In this document: positions 1-7,768 of the stretch, piece by piece
Layout: each line of letters begins with the position of its first letter
Numbering within the stretch: the stretch's first letter is position 1
Translations under genes and position numbers: made by a program
Notes under the pieces: model-generated
The model's database searches: none
What the model saw: the letters and a program-made list of their open reading frames with translations, nothing else
Told to the model about the DNA's origin: nothing
From: Propionibacteriaceae bacterium
GTDB taxonomy: Bacteria > Actinomycetota > Actinomycetes > Propionibacteriales > Propionibacteriaceae
Reading direction: 5' to 3'
Length of the DNA stretch: 36,852 bases
NCBI GenBank assembly: GCA_003158895.1
Contig: PMLO01000058.1
Coordinates: 13,013 to 49,864, forward strand

Positions 1-45
1 GGGACCTCGGTGGGGGAGTTGTGGACAGCCTTGAGAGGTGGGTTT

Positions 46-100
46 TCCACAGGTCGGTGATTGCGTGACGCGATCGGGGGTCGCGCGCACATGGTCATGG
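46..100 (+). promoter_or_regulatory. Upstream block A, ahead of the tad operon (copy of block B)
   Basis: This block ends 13 bp before the ssd start and matches the block ahead of the pilin gene. Both share TCCACAGGTC, then TGACG exactly 10 nt later, then GATC, a 7-nt spacer, GCG, one variable base, GCACATGGTCA, one variable base and GG. One base is inserted in this copy. The 5' edge overlaps a TGTGGACAG...TTTTCCACA inverted pair resembling DnaA-box half-sites. A duplicated long block at two transcription entry points of the same pilus locus suggests a shared promoter or operator. The bound protein is unknown. Confidence 0.5.
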
Positions 101-113
101 TGTGGAGCAGTCG

Positions 114-1157
114 ATGAGTATCGAGACGCTGCTGTGCACGGCCGACGATGCGATCGCGGCGGCCGTGTCCGCGGCGGGGGCAGCGGTGCAGCGATCCGTG
201 GTGCGTATCAGTGATGCCGAAACGCTGATCGGCCGCTGGCGTGAGGCGCGCGTGGTGCTCGTCGGTGCCGATCTCGCGGTGCGCGCGGGGCGGATGGGCT
301 TGTCGCCGAGACAGGGGGTGTACGTGCTGGCCGACGCAGCGGCGCCCGCGTCGGCGTTGTCGGCGTCCGTGCCGCTGGGCGCAGGCACGATCGTGTTGCC
401 CGAGGGCGGGGCCTGGCTCGCGGATGTGCTGGCGGGACGTACGGGGGCGTCGCAGGGCACGTCACGGATCTCCGTGCTGGGCGGGTCCGGCGGTGTGGGT
501 GCGTCGACGCTGGCGGTCGGGCTGGCGTGCGCGGGTACGGCGTTGGGTGCGTCGGCGCTCGTCGATCTCGATGCCCTGGGCGGCGGCGTGGACCTCTTGC
601 TCGGTGCCGAGCGCGTGCCCGGCTGGCGTTGGGACAGGCTGCGGGCTGCCCGCGGGCAGATCGGGGAGCTGAGCAGTCAGGTGCCTGCCGCCGCGGGCGT
701 GACGTTGGTCTCGATGGGCCGCGAGGATGCAACCGCGGTCACCCGGGACGCGGTCACGGCCGTGCTGGCGTCGCTGGCGCGCTCCAGCGAGCTCGTGGTG
801 ATGGACGTCGGCCGATCCCTCGACGCGGGTGCCCGCGAGGCGCTCCGCGGGTCCGACCGGACAGTGCTGGTGTGCGCTCAGGATGTACGAGGGGTGGCGT
901 CGGCACGGATGACGCTCGCCGCCGCGGAGCCCCCTGGCGCAGGGGTTGTGGTCCGGATGCGGCGTGGTGGTGCGATTCGGCCGGCCGAGGTCGCGGGCGC
1001 GCTGGGGCTGCCGTTGCTCGGCACGATCCCGCACGACGCCGCCCTGGTCCCGGCCGCAGAGCGGGGAGTGCCGCCGGACAGAGCGGCTGGTCGCGCATGG
1101 TTGCGGGCGTGCGCCGCTCTCCTGGCGGAGCTCGGCGCCGGGAAGAGGCTGTCGTGA
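114..1157 (+). CDS. ssd: Ssd/CpaE-like (TadZ-type) MinD-superfamily ATPase
   Basis: This is a 347-aa septum-site-determining/CpaE-like protein, the first gene of the actinobacterial tad locus (Rv3660c family). The N-terminal ~110 residues resemble a degenerate receiver-like domain. A deviant Walker A, GGSGGVGAST, follows at about residue 125, then LVDLDALGGGVDLLLG, the MinD/ParA-type second motif, so a P-loop ATPase fold is well supported. TadZ/CpaE proteins position the secretion platform; Ssd has also been linked to division control in mycobacteria. I prefer ATG 114 because GGAG lies 6 nt upstream. The tracked GTG at 102 has no ribosome site and sits against the conserved upstream block. 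The stop overlaps the tadA start (GTGA), indicating translational coupling. Confidence 0.85.
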   Translation: MSIETLLCTADDAIAAAVSAAGAAVQRSVVRISDAETLIGRWREARVVLVGADLAVRAGRMGLSPRQGVYVLADAAAPASALSASVPLGAGTIVLPEGGAWLADVLAGRTGASQGTSRISVLGGSGGVGASTLAVGLACAGTALGASALVDLDALGGGVDLLLGAERVPGWRWDRLRAARGQIGELSSQVPAAAGVTLVSMGREDATAVTRDAVTAVLASLARSSELVVMDVGRSLDAGAREALRGSDRTVLVCAQDVRGVASARMTLAAAEPPGAGVVVRMRRGGAIRPAEVAGALGLPLLGTIPHDAALVPAAERGVPPDRAAGRAWLRACAALLAELGAGKRLS

Positions 1158-2299
1158 ACACGGCGGAATGGGATGCGGTGCGTACGAGGATCGCAACGCT
1201 CGGCCGCGAACCGGATGCGACGGACATCGCTGATGCGCTGCGGTGGTGCGGACACGTCGTGTCCGACTCCAGCGTGCTCGCGGTGTCGCAGACGCTCCAC
1301 CGCGACAGTGTCGGAGCGGGCCCGCTCGAGCCGCTGCTCGCGCTACCGGGCGTCACCGACGTCCTCGTCAACGGACCTGACGACGTGTACGTGGACACCG
1401 GCGACGGACTCCGTACGGTGGCTGTCCGCTTCGGCTCGGACGAGGATGTCCGGCGCCTGGCCGTACGACTCGCTGCCTCCGTCGGGCGGAGACTCGACGA
1501 CGCCAGCCCGTTCGTCGACGCGAGGATGGCCGACGGGACGCGCGTGCACGCCATCCTCGGAAGCCTCGCCGATGCCGGTACGTGCCTGTCGCTGCGGATT
1601 CCGGCACGGTCCCGGCTGACGCTCGACGACTGGGTGGCATCAGGGACGTGCCACCCGGAGGTCGCCGACATGTTGAGGCGCATGGTCACCGCACGGGTCG
1701 CGTTCCTCGTGTCGGGTGGTACCGGCAGCGGCAAGACCACACTGCTCGGATCGCTCCTTTCCCTTGTGCCGCCTGAGGAACGCATCCTGATCGTCGAGGA
1801 CTCGCGGGAGCTCGATCCGGGTCACCCCCATTGCGTACGGCTCGAGGGTCGCGTGGCCAACGCCGAAGGCGCCGGGGCGGTGACGATGACGCAGCTGGTG
1901 AGGCAGGCGTTGCGGATGCGTCCCGACCGGATCGTCGTCGGCGAGGTGCGCGGGGCCGAGCTGGTCGACCTGCTGATCGCGCTGAACACCGGCCACGAGG
2001 GCGGGTGCGGGACCGTCCATGCAAACGCCGCCGAGACCGTCCCCGCACGGCTCGAAGCGCTGGCGGCGCTCGGGGGCCTGGGCCGGGAAGCGGCCCACAG
2101 TCAGATAGCAGCGGCTGTACGGGCGGTGGTGCACGTGGCCCGGGATGGTGGCCGGCGTCGGGTCGGCGGCATCGCAATCCTGGCTCGCGGCGCGGACGGC
2201 TTCGTCGAGACTCGGCGCGCACTCGAGGTGACGGCCGACGGTCGACTGCTGCGGCATGGCGGCATCGACGAGTTCGAGGCGATCCTGGGAGCGACATGA
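1154..2299 (+). CDS. tadA: TadA/CpaF-type secretion ATPase
   Basis: This 381-aa hexameric ATPase of the VirB11/PilT superfamily powers assembly of Flp/Tad pili at the inner face of the membrane. An N-terminal domain (PLLALPGVTDVLVNG) leads to Walker A GGTGSGKTT at about residue 190, an aspartate-box/Walker B region (ILIVEDSREL) and RPDRIVVGEVRGAE. All key motifs are intact. The ORF track extends this frame upstream to 527, but that part lies antiparallel in meaning to ssd and is a shadow. The GTG at 1154 overlaps the ssd stop and is the natural start. The gene overlaps tadB by ATGA. Confidence 0.92.
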   Translation: MNTAEWDAVRTRIATLGREPDATDIADALRWCGHVVSDSSVLAVSQTLHRDSVGAGPLEPLLALPGVTDVLVNGPDDVYVDTGDGLRTVAVRFGSDEDVRRLAVRLAASVGRRLDDASPFVDARMADGTRVHAILGSLADAGTCLSLRIPARSRLTLDDWVASGTCHPEVADMLRRMVTARVAFLVSGGTGSGKTTLLGSLLSLVPPEERILIVEDSRELDPGHPHCVRLEGRVANAEGAGAVTMTQLVRQALRMRPDRIVVGEVRGAELVDLLIALNTGHEGGCGTVHANAAETVPARLEALAALGGLGREAAHSQIAAAVRAVVHVARDGGRRRVGGIAILARGADGFVETRRALEVTADGRLLRHGGIDEFEAILGAT

Positions 2300-3138
2300 C
2301 GATGGTGGCGGCAGTCGCGACGGGATTGCTGGTCTGGCTTCTGGTGACACACCCCGGGGCACGGCGCCTGATGCTGCGCTTGCATCAGCGTGGCTCTCCG
2401 ACGCGGCACGTCGTGGGCGGGGCGACGCTCGCAGCCCTCGCCGTGGGTGCCACCGGGCTGGTGGCACTGCTGGGCTGGGGCGCGGGGGCGGGAGCGGTGG
2501 CTACCTCCATCGGCTGCGTACTGCTCACCGGGGCGTGGACTGTACGGACATCGCTTCACGGTCGACGGGTGAGTCGGCGCTCGGCGGATGTCGCCCGCGC
2601 GTGCGACCTCATCGGTTCGCTGGTAGCCATCGGCCACATTCCTTCGGCCGCGCTCACGCTGGCGGCCGAGGACTGCCCGGTGCTGGAACCCGTAGCTGCT
2701 GCTCACCGAGTCGGGGCCGAGGTGCCGGCCGCGCTGCGAGCTGCCGGGGCCATGGCCGGCGGCAAAGGCCTGGTGCGGCTGGCCCAGGCATGGGAGGTGG
2801 GCGGGCGGACCGGCGCGCCGCTGGGGCAGGCGCTCGGAGCGGTCGCGGAGGCGGTACGGCGTGATCGGGAGATCGAACAGGTAGTGGCGACAGAGCTGGC
2901 AGGTCCGCGTGCGAGCGGTCAGGTGCTGGGCGTCCTGCCGATCCTGGGGTTGGCTGCAGGCTTCGCCATGGGCGGCGAGCCGGTCCAGTTCTTCCTGACC
3001 GGCTTCCTGGGGCCGTTGTGCTTGGTCCTCGGCACAGGTCTTGCCTGTGCGGGAGTCGTTTGGACCGACACGCTCGTGATGCGCGCGACGCCGGGCGCGT
3101 ACACGACTCAGGCACAGCTGCGTGGGGGTCCGGGATGA
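2296..3138 (+). CDS. tadB: TadB-like type II secretion system F membrane protein
   Basis: A 280-aa inner-membrane platform protein of the T2SSF family. Two hydrophobic segments near residues 3-18 and 45-80 precede a cytoplasmic T2SSF domain with the typical pattern of a small helical bundle (ARACDLIGSLVAIGHIPSAAL...GGRTGAPLGQAL). Two C-terminal membrane spans (LGVLPILGLAAGF and FLGPLCLVLGTGLACAGVVW) follow. The start ATG overlaps the tadA stop and the stop overlaps the tadC start, so tadA, tadB and tadC are tightly coupled. The long tracked ORF from 1831 is an out-of-frame extension across tadA. Confidence 0.85.
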   Translation: MTMVAAVATGLLVWLLVTHPGARRLMLRLHQRGSPTRHVVGGATLAALAVGATGLVALLGWGAGAGAVATSIGCVLLTGAWTVRTSLHGRRVSRRSADVARACDLIGSLVAIGHIPSAALTLAAEDCPVLEPVAAAHRVGAEVPAALRAAGAMAGGKGLVRLAQAWEVGGRTGAPLGQALGAVAEAVRRDREIEQVVATELAGPRASGQVLGVLPILGLAAGFAMGGEPVQFFLTGFLGPLCLVLGTGLACAGVVWTDTLVMRATPGAYTTQAQLRGGPG

Positions 3139-3881
3139 CGACTGTATTGGTGCTGGCTGCTGCGCTGGGCGCTGTCTTCGCCGTCCTGCTCGCGTGGCGG
3201 CCCGTCGCTCTTCGCCGCTTGACGAGCCCGCCGATCGTGACGTGGCCGGGTTGGCTGACGGCCAAGCCGTCCGCACTTCCCGTACGGACACGGGGAATCG
3301 CATCCGCCGGCGCCGCCCTGGCCGTGCTGCTGGTTCTCAGTGGACCGCTGCCGGTCACAGTCGGGCTAGGGGCGGCACTGGGCTCCGTCGTGTTCTTGGT
3401 CCTGGGCAGGGTCGAGACCTGCGGGGCCGCGGCGACACGTGCGGAGCTCGTGGCGGAGCTGCCGGCGGCCCTTGACGTCCTAGCGGCCTGCGTGGCTTCC
3501 GGCATGCCGTTGCGGAGCGCCACGAGCGCTGTCGCATCAGCTTGCGGAGGGCCGCTGGGGGCACGACTCGCCGCGGTCGTGTCACGAACCTCCGCAGGTT
3601 TCGGTGATGGCGATGCCTGGGCCGCCCTGAGGGACGATGGCGTCCTCGGATCCGTGGCCCGAGACCTGGCACGGGCGGCTGATGCCGGCACGGCGATCGG
3701 TGCTCTGCTGGCACGTCATGCCGAGGCAGCGCGCTCAGCGGCGCATGCTGCGGCCCTGGCCCGCGCGAAGGCGGTGGGGGTACGGACGATCATTCCCGTC
3801 TCCGTCTGCTATCTCCCTGCGTTCTTTCTGCTCGGCGTCGTACCCGTGATCGCCGGCGTCCTCGCGTCGCTGCTGCGGTGA
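3135..3881 (+). CDS. tadC: TadC-like type II secretion system F membrane protein
   Basis: A 248-aa second platform protein paired with TadB. It opens with a transmembrane helix (MTTVLVLAAALGAVFAVLLAW) and has a hydrophobic pair around residues 60-95. The T2SSF domain (ELPAALDVLAACVASGMPL...ADAGTAIGALLARHA) ends in a strongly hydrophobic C-terminal helix (PVSVCYLPAFFLLGVVPVIAGVLASLL). The gene overlaps tadB by ATGA. The transcription unit appears to break after this gene, because a 117-bp gap with inverted repeats and the second copy of the regulatory block precedes the pilin. Confidence 0.85.
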   Translation: MTTVLVLAAALGAVFAVLLAWRPVALRRLTSPPIVTWPGWLTAKPSALPVRTRGIASAGAALAVLLVLSGPLPVTVGLGAALGSVVFLVLGRVETCGAAATRAELVAELPAALDVLAACVASGMPLRSATSAVASACGGPLGARLAAVVSRTSAGFGDGDAWAALRDDGVLGSVARDLARAADAGTAIGALLARHAEAARSAAHAAALARAKAVGVRTIIPVSVCYLPAFFLLGVVPVIAGVLASLLR

Positions 3882-3888
3882 CTTCTCC

Positions 3889-3935
3889 ACAGCCTTCATG
3901 GCTGTCCACAGGTCTCGGATCGGGTGACGGATCCG
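3889..3935 (+). promoter_or_regulatory. Two nested inverted repeats after tadC
   Basis: Eight bases past the tadC stop, ACAGCC-TTCAT-GGCTGT forms a 6-bp stem at 3889-3905. CGGATC-N8-GATCCG forms another at 3916-3935. No T-tract follows, so a classical terminator is doubtful. The second repeat lies inside the conserved upstream block and may be an operator. Confidence 0.35.
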
Positions 3936-3959
3936 CGCCTGCGTGCACATGGTCACGGG
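3905..3959 (+). promoter_or_regulatory. Upstream block B, ahead of the pilin gene (copy of block A)
   Basis: This is the second copy of the ~55-bp block described at 46-100. It shares TCCACAGGTC, TGACG, GATC and GCACATGGTCA in the same order and nearly the same spacing. It ends 39 bp upstream of the pilin ATG, leaving room for a leader with the AGAAAGGA ribosome site. The arrangement suggests a separate promoter for the abundant pilin transcript under the same control as the operon head. Confidence 0.5.
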
Positions 3960-3998
3960 TGAGGCGCGATCCGGCGCCGCAGAAGAAAGGAACACCTC

Positions 3999-4229
3999 AT
4001 GTCCGATCTCGTTGCCACTTCCCCGCTGCCTTCGCGCAGGACGCGTCGGCAGCTGCTGGAGCGGGGAGCCGTCTCGGCGGAGTACGCGCTCCTCACCGTC
4101 GGGACGATCACGTTCGGGGGCGTCCTGCTCAAGATCATCACCGACGAGACGATGCGCAACCAGCTCCTCCAGATCATCCTCGCGATCATCAAGTTCCTCC
4201 TCAGCAACTTCGGCGTCTTCGCGGGCTGA
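3999..4229 (+). CDS. DUF4244 family Flp-type pilin subunit
   Basis: This 76-aa small pilin-like protein is the probable main structural subunit of the Tad pilus. A positively charged leader (RRTRRQLLERG) is followed by G|AVSAEYALL, a class III prepilin cleavage site with Glu at +5 and Tyr at +6. A hydrophobic helix and a second amphipathic/hydrophobic stretch (QLLQIILAIIKFLL) follow. The length and motif fit the DUF4244 family found between TadC and TadE in actinobacteria (Rv3656c position). The start is supported by AGAAAGGA 8-9 nt upstream. No prepilin peptidase is in this window. Confidence 0.85.
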   Translation: MSDLVATSPLPSRRTRRQLLERGAVSAEYALLTVGTITFGGVLLKIITDETMRNQLLQIILAIIKFLLSNFGVFAG

Positions 4230-4241
4230 CGCGCAGGCGGA

Positions 4242-4269
4242 GGGTCGGCGGTCCGAGGGACGCCGACCC
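4242..4269 (+). terminator. Strong stem-loop between pilin and tadE
   Basis: GGGTCGGCG (4242-4250) and CGCCGACCC (4261-4269) form a perfect 9-bp GC stem with a 10-nt loop, 12 nt after the pilin stop. No U-tract follows. It is probably an intra-operon attenuator or 3'-end protector that raises pilin mRNA over the downstream minor-pilin genes, rather than a full terminator. Confidence 0.5.
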
Positions 4270-4292
4270 CCGCCCCGAGGAAGGGATGTGCG

Positions 4293-4649
4293 ATGAAGGC
4301 GACGAGACGCTCAGATCGGGGTGCCGTGACCGCCGAGGCGGCATTCGCGTCGGTGGGACTCGTGGCGCTGCTGGCGGTGCTGGTCTCCAGCATCGGCGTG
4401 GTGCTGGTACAGGTCCAGTGCGTCGACGCAGCTGGGGCCATCGCCCGCCAGGCCGCCCGGGGAGATGCGACCGGTGTTGCCGAGGCCGAGAGCCATCTGC
4501 CCAAAGGAGGCCACCTCGTGATCCGTACGACCGCGACCACGGTCACGGTCAGAGTCGAAGCCCAAGCGTCAGTCGTTCCGGGGAGCCCGGTGACGATCGA
4601 CCTGGCGGCGGAGTCGACCGCGGTGCTTGAGCCCGGAGGTCCCTCGTGA
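4293..4649 (+). CDS. tadE: TadE-like minor pseudopilin
   Basis: This 118-aa protein has a short basic leader and the prepilin-like site RG|AVTAEAAFASVGL (Glu +5), followed by a single long transmembrane helix (VALLAVLVSSIGVVLVQVQ). The ~70-residue exported domain contains DAAGAIARQAARGD, the usual TadE start of the soluble region. It occupies the Rv3655c position and probably acts as a minor pilin or pilus-assembly factor. GAGGAAGGG lies just upstream of the ATG. The stop overlaps the next gene (GTGA). Confidence 0.8.
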   Translation: MKATRRSDRGAVTAEAAFASVGLVALLAVLVSSIGVVLVQVQCVDAAGAIARQAARGDATGVAEAESHLPKGGHLVIRTTATTVTVRVEAQASVVPGSPVTIDLAAESTAVLEPGGPS

Positions 4650-5014
4650 GCATCAGGGCCGACACGGACCGTGGATCGGCCACGGTGTTCGCGGCCGCTA
4701 TCTCCCTGGTGCTGGTCATGGCTGCTACTGCGGCCGTTCTCGTCGTGGCCGTCGTCCTCGCCGGCCATCGAGCGAGAAGTGCAGCGGACTTGGCAGCCCT
4801 GGCCGGTGCCACGGCTGAACTCGGCGGGGGCGATGCCTGTCAGGCGGCTCGTGCCAATGCCCGTACGAACGATGCGGAGGTCACAACCTGCCAGGTGAAC
4901 GGGGAGATGTCGTCGTTCGTCGTTGCCGTGAGCGTCACCGTACCCACAGGGCTGCGCTCGCCACTGCCGGTGGCGGTGGGCGTCCAGGCGCACGCCGGCA
5001 ACGTGGCGGGGTGA
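4646..5014 (+). CDS. TadG/Rv3654c-like secreted helper (TadE-like)
   Basis: This 122-aa protein belongs to the Rv3654c-type 'helicase/secretion neighbourhood TadE-like' family. It begins DRGSATVFAAAISLVLVMAATAAVLVV, one N-terminal membrane helix, then HRARSAADLAALAGA, the signature start of the Flp/TadG-like domain. Two cysteines (DACQAA and TTCQV) could form a disulfide outside the membrane. Unlike its neighbours it lacks Glu at +5 of the potential cleavage site. The GTG start overlaps the tadE stop and has GGAGG 5-6 nt upstream. Confidence 0.75.
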   Translation: MSIRADTDRGSATVFAAAISLVLVMAATAAVLVVAVVLAGHRARSAADLAALAGATAELGGGDACQAARANARTNDAEVTTCQVNGEMSSFVVAVSVTVPTGLRSPLPVAVGVQAHAGNVAG

Positions 5015-5042
5015 GCATGTCAACAGTCATCAAGGGGTCGGC

Positions 5043-5249
5043 ATGAGCGGGCGAGTCACAACGGTCCGCGTCCTCAACGGGAGGGGCGCAGTCACGGCAG
5101 AGAAGGCGATCCTCCCGGTGCTCGTGATCGTCTTCGTATGGGCAGGGGTCCACTTCCTGGGCGATCCGATGCGGGACCAGTTGTTCCGCATCGTGTTCAC
5201 GATCTGTGAGCGCGTCTATGAGGCCATTGCGGCCGTCTTCTCCCGATGA
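5043..5249 (+). CDS. Second, divergent DUF4244-like pilin peptide
   Basis: This 68-aa product keeps the prepilin pattern GRG|AVTAEKAIL with Glu +5, but Lys replaces the usual Tyr at +6. It is a recognisable paralog of the 76-aa pilin: both are short, have one hydrophobic helix (LPVLVIVFVWAGVHFL), and share an MR(N/D)QL motif at matching positions. The C-terminus is amphipathic and charged (ERVYEAIAAVFSR). AAGGGG lies 6 nt upstream of the ATG and the gene lies 28 bp after the TadG-like gene, so it is probably co-transcribed. Its role is unknown; a minor tip or modulator pilin is a reasonable guess. Confidence 0.65.
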   Translation: MSGRVTTVRVLNGRGAVTAEKAILPVLVIVFVWAGVHFLGDPMRDQLFRIVFTICERVYEAIAAVFSR

Positions 5250-5281
5250 GGAGGCTGCTCCTGGACAGGTGGCGCTGGCCG

Positions 5282-7669
5282 CTACGGTGCCGGCCGTCCC
5301 TCCAACTGGCGGATGTCGATGCCGTCCACGTCCTGAGGTTGGGCCCAGGAACGGAGGAGGGCGAGCGCGGATGCCTTGTCGACGTCGTCGTTAGCGACGG
5401 GGCAGCCGGGAGTGATGCAGCACCGGGGACAACCGGCCTCGCAGGAGCAGTGGTGCACCCGATCCAGCGCGATCGCCAGCCACGAGTCCGCGCGGTCGTA
5501 CCCGGCCGCAGCGAAGCCGGCACCACCGGGCGCCGTGTCGTAGACGAAGACGGTCACCGCATCGGTGTCGGGGTGCCGTGCCGAGAAGCCCCCGGCGACA
5601 TCGCTTTTGTCGGAGCCGGCGACGGAGGCGAGCAGCGAGACGAGGACATGCTCGGCGCCGTGTGCGCCGGCGCGGATGCGAGCTGTACGACGAGGGGGTG
5701 GAGGCAGCGTGAACCAGACGGCCTGAGTGCGAAGCGTTCGTGCGGGGAGATCGAGCGCAACCCGTTCGATGATCCGTCCCGTCTCGAGGTCTCGCCGGAG
5801 AAAGGCCACCACGCGGGTGCGCACGTCGACGACACCGCGATGTACCTCACCGAGGCCGACGGGATGCGACCGCTGGTCCGTACAGATCGTGACGTCCGAC
5901 TCGGTCACAGGGATCGTGTCGTACTCGCCGGATGCGGCGCTGGCGTACGCCTCGGATGCCTCGCCGTCGAGTTCGGTGACGAGCCAGTACTCGCCCTGGT
6001 GGAGGTAGATCGCACCGGGGTGCACGACTCGGTCGGCCGTCACCGGGTCGACGGTTCCCAGGATCCGGCCGGTGGATTCCTCGATGATCTCGATCGGGCG
6101 CCCGCCCGCCGAGCGGATGCTGATGGTGTCGACGGCGCGGGCCAGGTGCGGCCAGTACCACCCGGTGGGGCGGTGCCGAAGGGTCCCATGGGTGGTGAGC
6201 CGATCGAGGAGGAGGGGGAGCATGGGGCCGAACCATCGGTCGTCGGCCTCGGCCAACGGAAGTTCTTGCGCCGCGGCGCCGAGGTGCGGGCCGAGGATCG
6301 CGGGGTTCTCCGGGTGGAGCACGGTCGCCTCGACCATGGTCGAGAACAGCTGGTCGGGGTGGTCGAACAGGTACGCGTCGAGCGGGTCGTTGCGCGCCAC
6401 GAGCACCACTGTCGCATCGGCACCACGTCGTCCCGCGCGCCCCGCCTGCTGCCACAGCGAGGCGATGCTGCCGGGATATCCGCCGATCACGACCGCGTCG
6501 ACACCGGCGATGTCGACACCCAGCTCGAGGGCGTTCGTGGTCGCCACGCCGCGCAGCGCGCCGGACCGGAGCGCGGTCTCGAGAGCGCGCCGCTCGCGGG
6601 CCAGGTAGCCGCCTCGGTAGGCGCTGATGGTGTGGGACGGGGCCATCGCTGTCGCTTGGCGTGCGACCTGTTCGGCCGCCCGTCGCGACGTGACGAAGGC
6701 CAGCGTCTGCTGGCCTTCAGCCACGAACCGGCCGAGCAGCTGGGCGACATCGGCGTCCGTGGAGTCGTACGGCTGCCAGAGCACGACGTCGCGCGCCGCG
6801 CGCGGGGAGGCGTCCTCGTCGATCGCGACGATCGCGGTGACCGGCTCACCGATGAGGCGCCCCATCGCCTCGGCCGCATCGATCGAGGTCGCGGACGAGC
6901 AGAGGAACGTCGGCGAGGCACCGTACCGGGCGCACAGCCGGCGCAGTCGCCGGAGCACGAGCGCCACGTGGGCACCGAAGACCCCTCGGTAGCGGTGCGC
7001 CTCGTCGACGACGACGTACCGCAACCCACTGAGGAACGAGGCCCACGCCGCATGGTTCGGCAGCACGGACGCGTGCAGCATGTCGGGGTTGGTGAGGACC
7101 ACCGTGGCGTAGTCGCGCGCGAACCGCCGCTCGTCGGTGTCGGAGTCGCCGTCGAGCGGGGTGATGCCCCAGCCGTGCGGTCCCAACGGCCAGGCGTTGC
7201 GCAGCTGGTCGTGGGCGAGCGCCTTGGTGGGGGCGAGGTACAGAGCCGTGGTTCGCCGGGACCGGGACGCCTGAAGAAGGTCTGCCAAGTCCGGCCGTTG
7301 GTAGTCGGGATCGTCGGGAAGCAATTCGTCGCCGACCCCCGGGAGCCGGGGATGCTCATCGGGCGCATCCGCCGGGATCTTGGGTGCAGGTCGCAGCCCG
7401 GGTTGGGCCGTGACCTCGAGGATGGGAAGGAGGTACGCGAGTGACTTGCCCGAGGCTGTACCCGTCGAGAGGGCCACGTGGTGACCCGCTCTCAGCGCTT
7501 CGGCGGCATCCACCTGATGACGCCAAGGGAGGGCCATGCCCTGCGACTGGGCGCGGCGAACCGTGTCGGCCGGAACCCATGCGGGCCAGTCGACCTGTTC
7601 ACCGTCGGCACCCGGGAAGTGCTTCGCGTGTACGACGCGAGGGTCGCCAGACAACCAAGTCGGGAGCAC
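5282..7669 (-). CDS. DEAD/DEAH-box helicase with C-terminal DUF1998-type Cys cluster
   Basis: This ~795-aa superfamily 2 helicase (YprA/MrfA-like; Rv3649 family) probably acts in DNA repair. Motif I is STGTASGKS, motif II VVVDEAHRYRG (DEAH), motif III SSAT, and motif VI QQAGRAGRRG. The last ~60 residues hold CEAGCPRCCITPGCP, a four-cysteine metal site typical of the DUF1998 partner domain. The start is uncertain. I use GTG 7669 (VLPTWLSGDPRVVH) because it leaves a 99-bp divergent promoter region and has TACAGT 6 nt upstream, fitting a leaderless transcript. ATGs at 7717 and 7753 are in frame but crowd the methyltransferase start. The 1006-aa tracked ORF runs on antisense through that gene and is too long. 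It is convergent with the pilin operon, 32 bp apart. Confidence 0.88.
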   Translation of the reverse strand: MLPTWLSGDPRVVHAKHFPGADGEQVDWPAWVPADTVRRAQSQGMALPWRHQVDAAEALRAGHHVALSTGTASGKSLAYLLPILEVTAQPGLRPAPKIPADAPDEHPRLPGVGDELLPDDPDYQRPDLADLLQASRSRRTTALYLAPTKALAHDQLRNAWPLGPHGWGITPLDGDSDTDERRFARDYATVVLTNPDMLHASVLPNHAAWASFLSGLRYVVVDEAHRYRGVFGAHVALVLRRLRRLCARYGASPTFLCSSATSIDAAEAMGRLIGEPVTAIVAIDEDASPRAARDVVLWQPYDSTDADVAQLLGRFVAEGQQTLAFVTSRRAAEQVARQATAMAPSHTISAYRGGYLARERRALETALRSGALRGVATTNALELGVDIAGVDAVVIGGYPGSIASLWQQAGRAGRRGADATVVLVARNDPLDAYLFDHPDQLFSTMVEATVLHPENPAILGPHLGAAAQELPLAEADDRWFGPMLPLLLDRLTTHGTLRHRPTGWYWPHLARAVDTISIRSAGGRPIEIIEESTGRILGTVDPVTADRVVHPGAIYLHQGEYWLVTELDGEASEAYASAASGEYDTIPVTESDVTICTDQRSHPVGLGEVHRGVVDVRTRVVAFLRRDLETGRIIERVALDLPARTLRTQAVWFTLPPPPRRTARIRAGAHGAEHVLVSLLASVAGSDKSDVAGGFSARHPDTDAVTVFVYDTAPGGAGFAAAGYDRADSWLAIALDRVHHCSCEAGCPRCCITPGCPVANDDVDKASALALLRSWAQPQDVDGIDIRQLEGRPAP

Positions 7670-7768
7670 AGCGACACTGTAGGTCCGTCCTGCGACAGTT
7701 CCGCTGGCGTGGATCATGAGCGAAACGCGCGCGACGGGTCGAGCGTCGGCCATGCGAGAGTGTGACCC

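Noticed and set aside
20-52. Chromosomal origin-like DnaA boxes (TGTGGACAG, TTTTCCACA; also at 3883-3910)
   Set aside because: Only two imperfect sites per location, no dnaA/dnaN neighbours and no AT-rich unwinding region. Better explained as part of the duplicated promoter block.
527-1153. N-terminal extension of TadA in the ORF track
   Set aside because: It overlaps ssd in another frame, has low-complexity Arg/Gly-rich translation, and the GTG at 1154 is the coupled start.
5246-7444. 732-aa plus-strand ORF opposite the helicase
   Set aside because: Shadow of the helicase gene, whose motifs are unambiguous on the minus strand.
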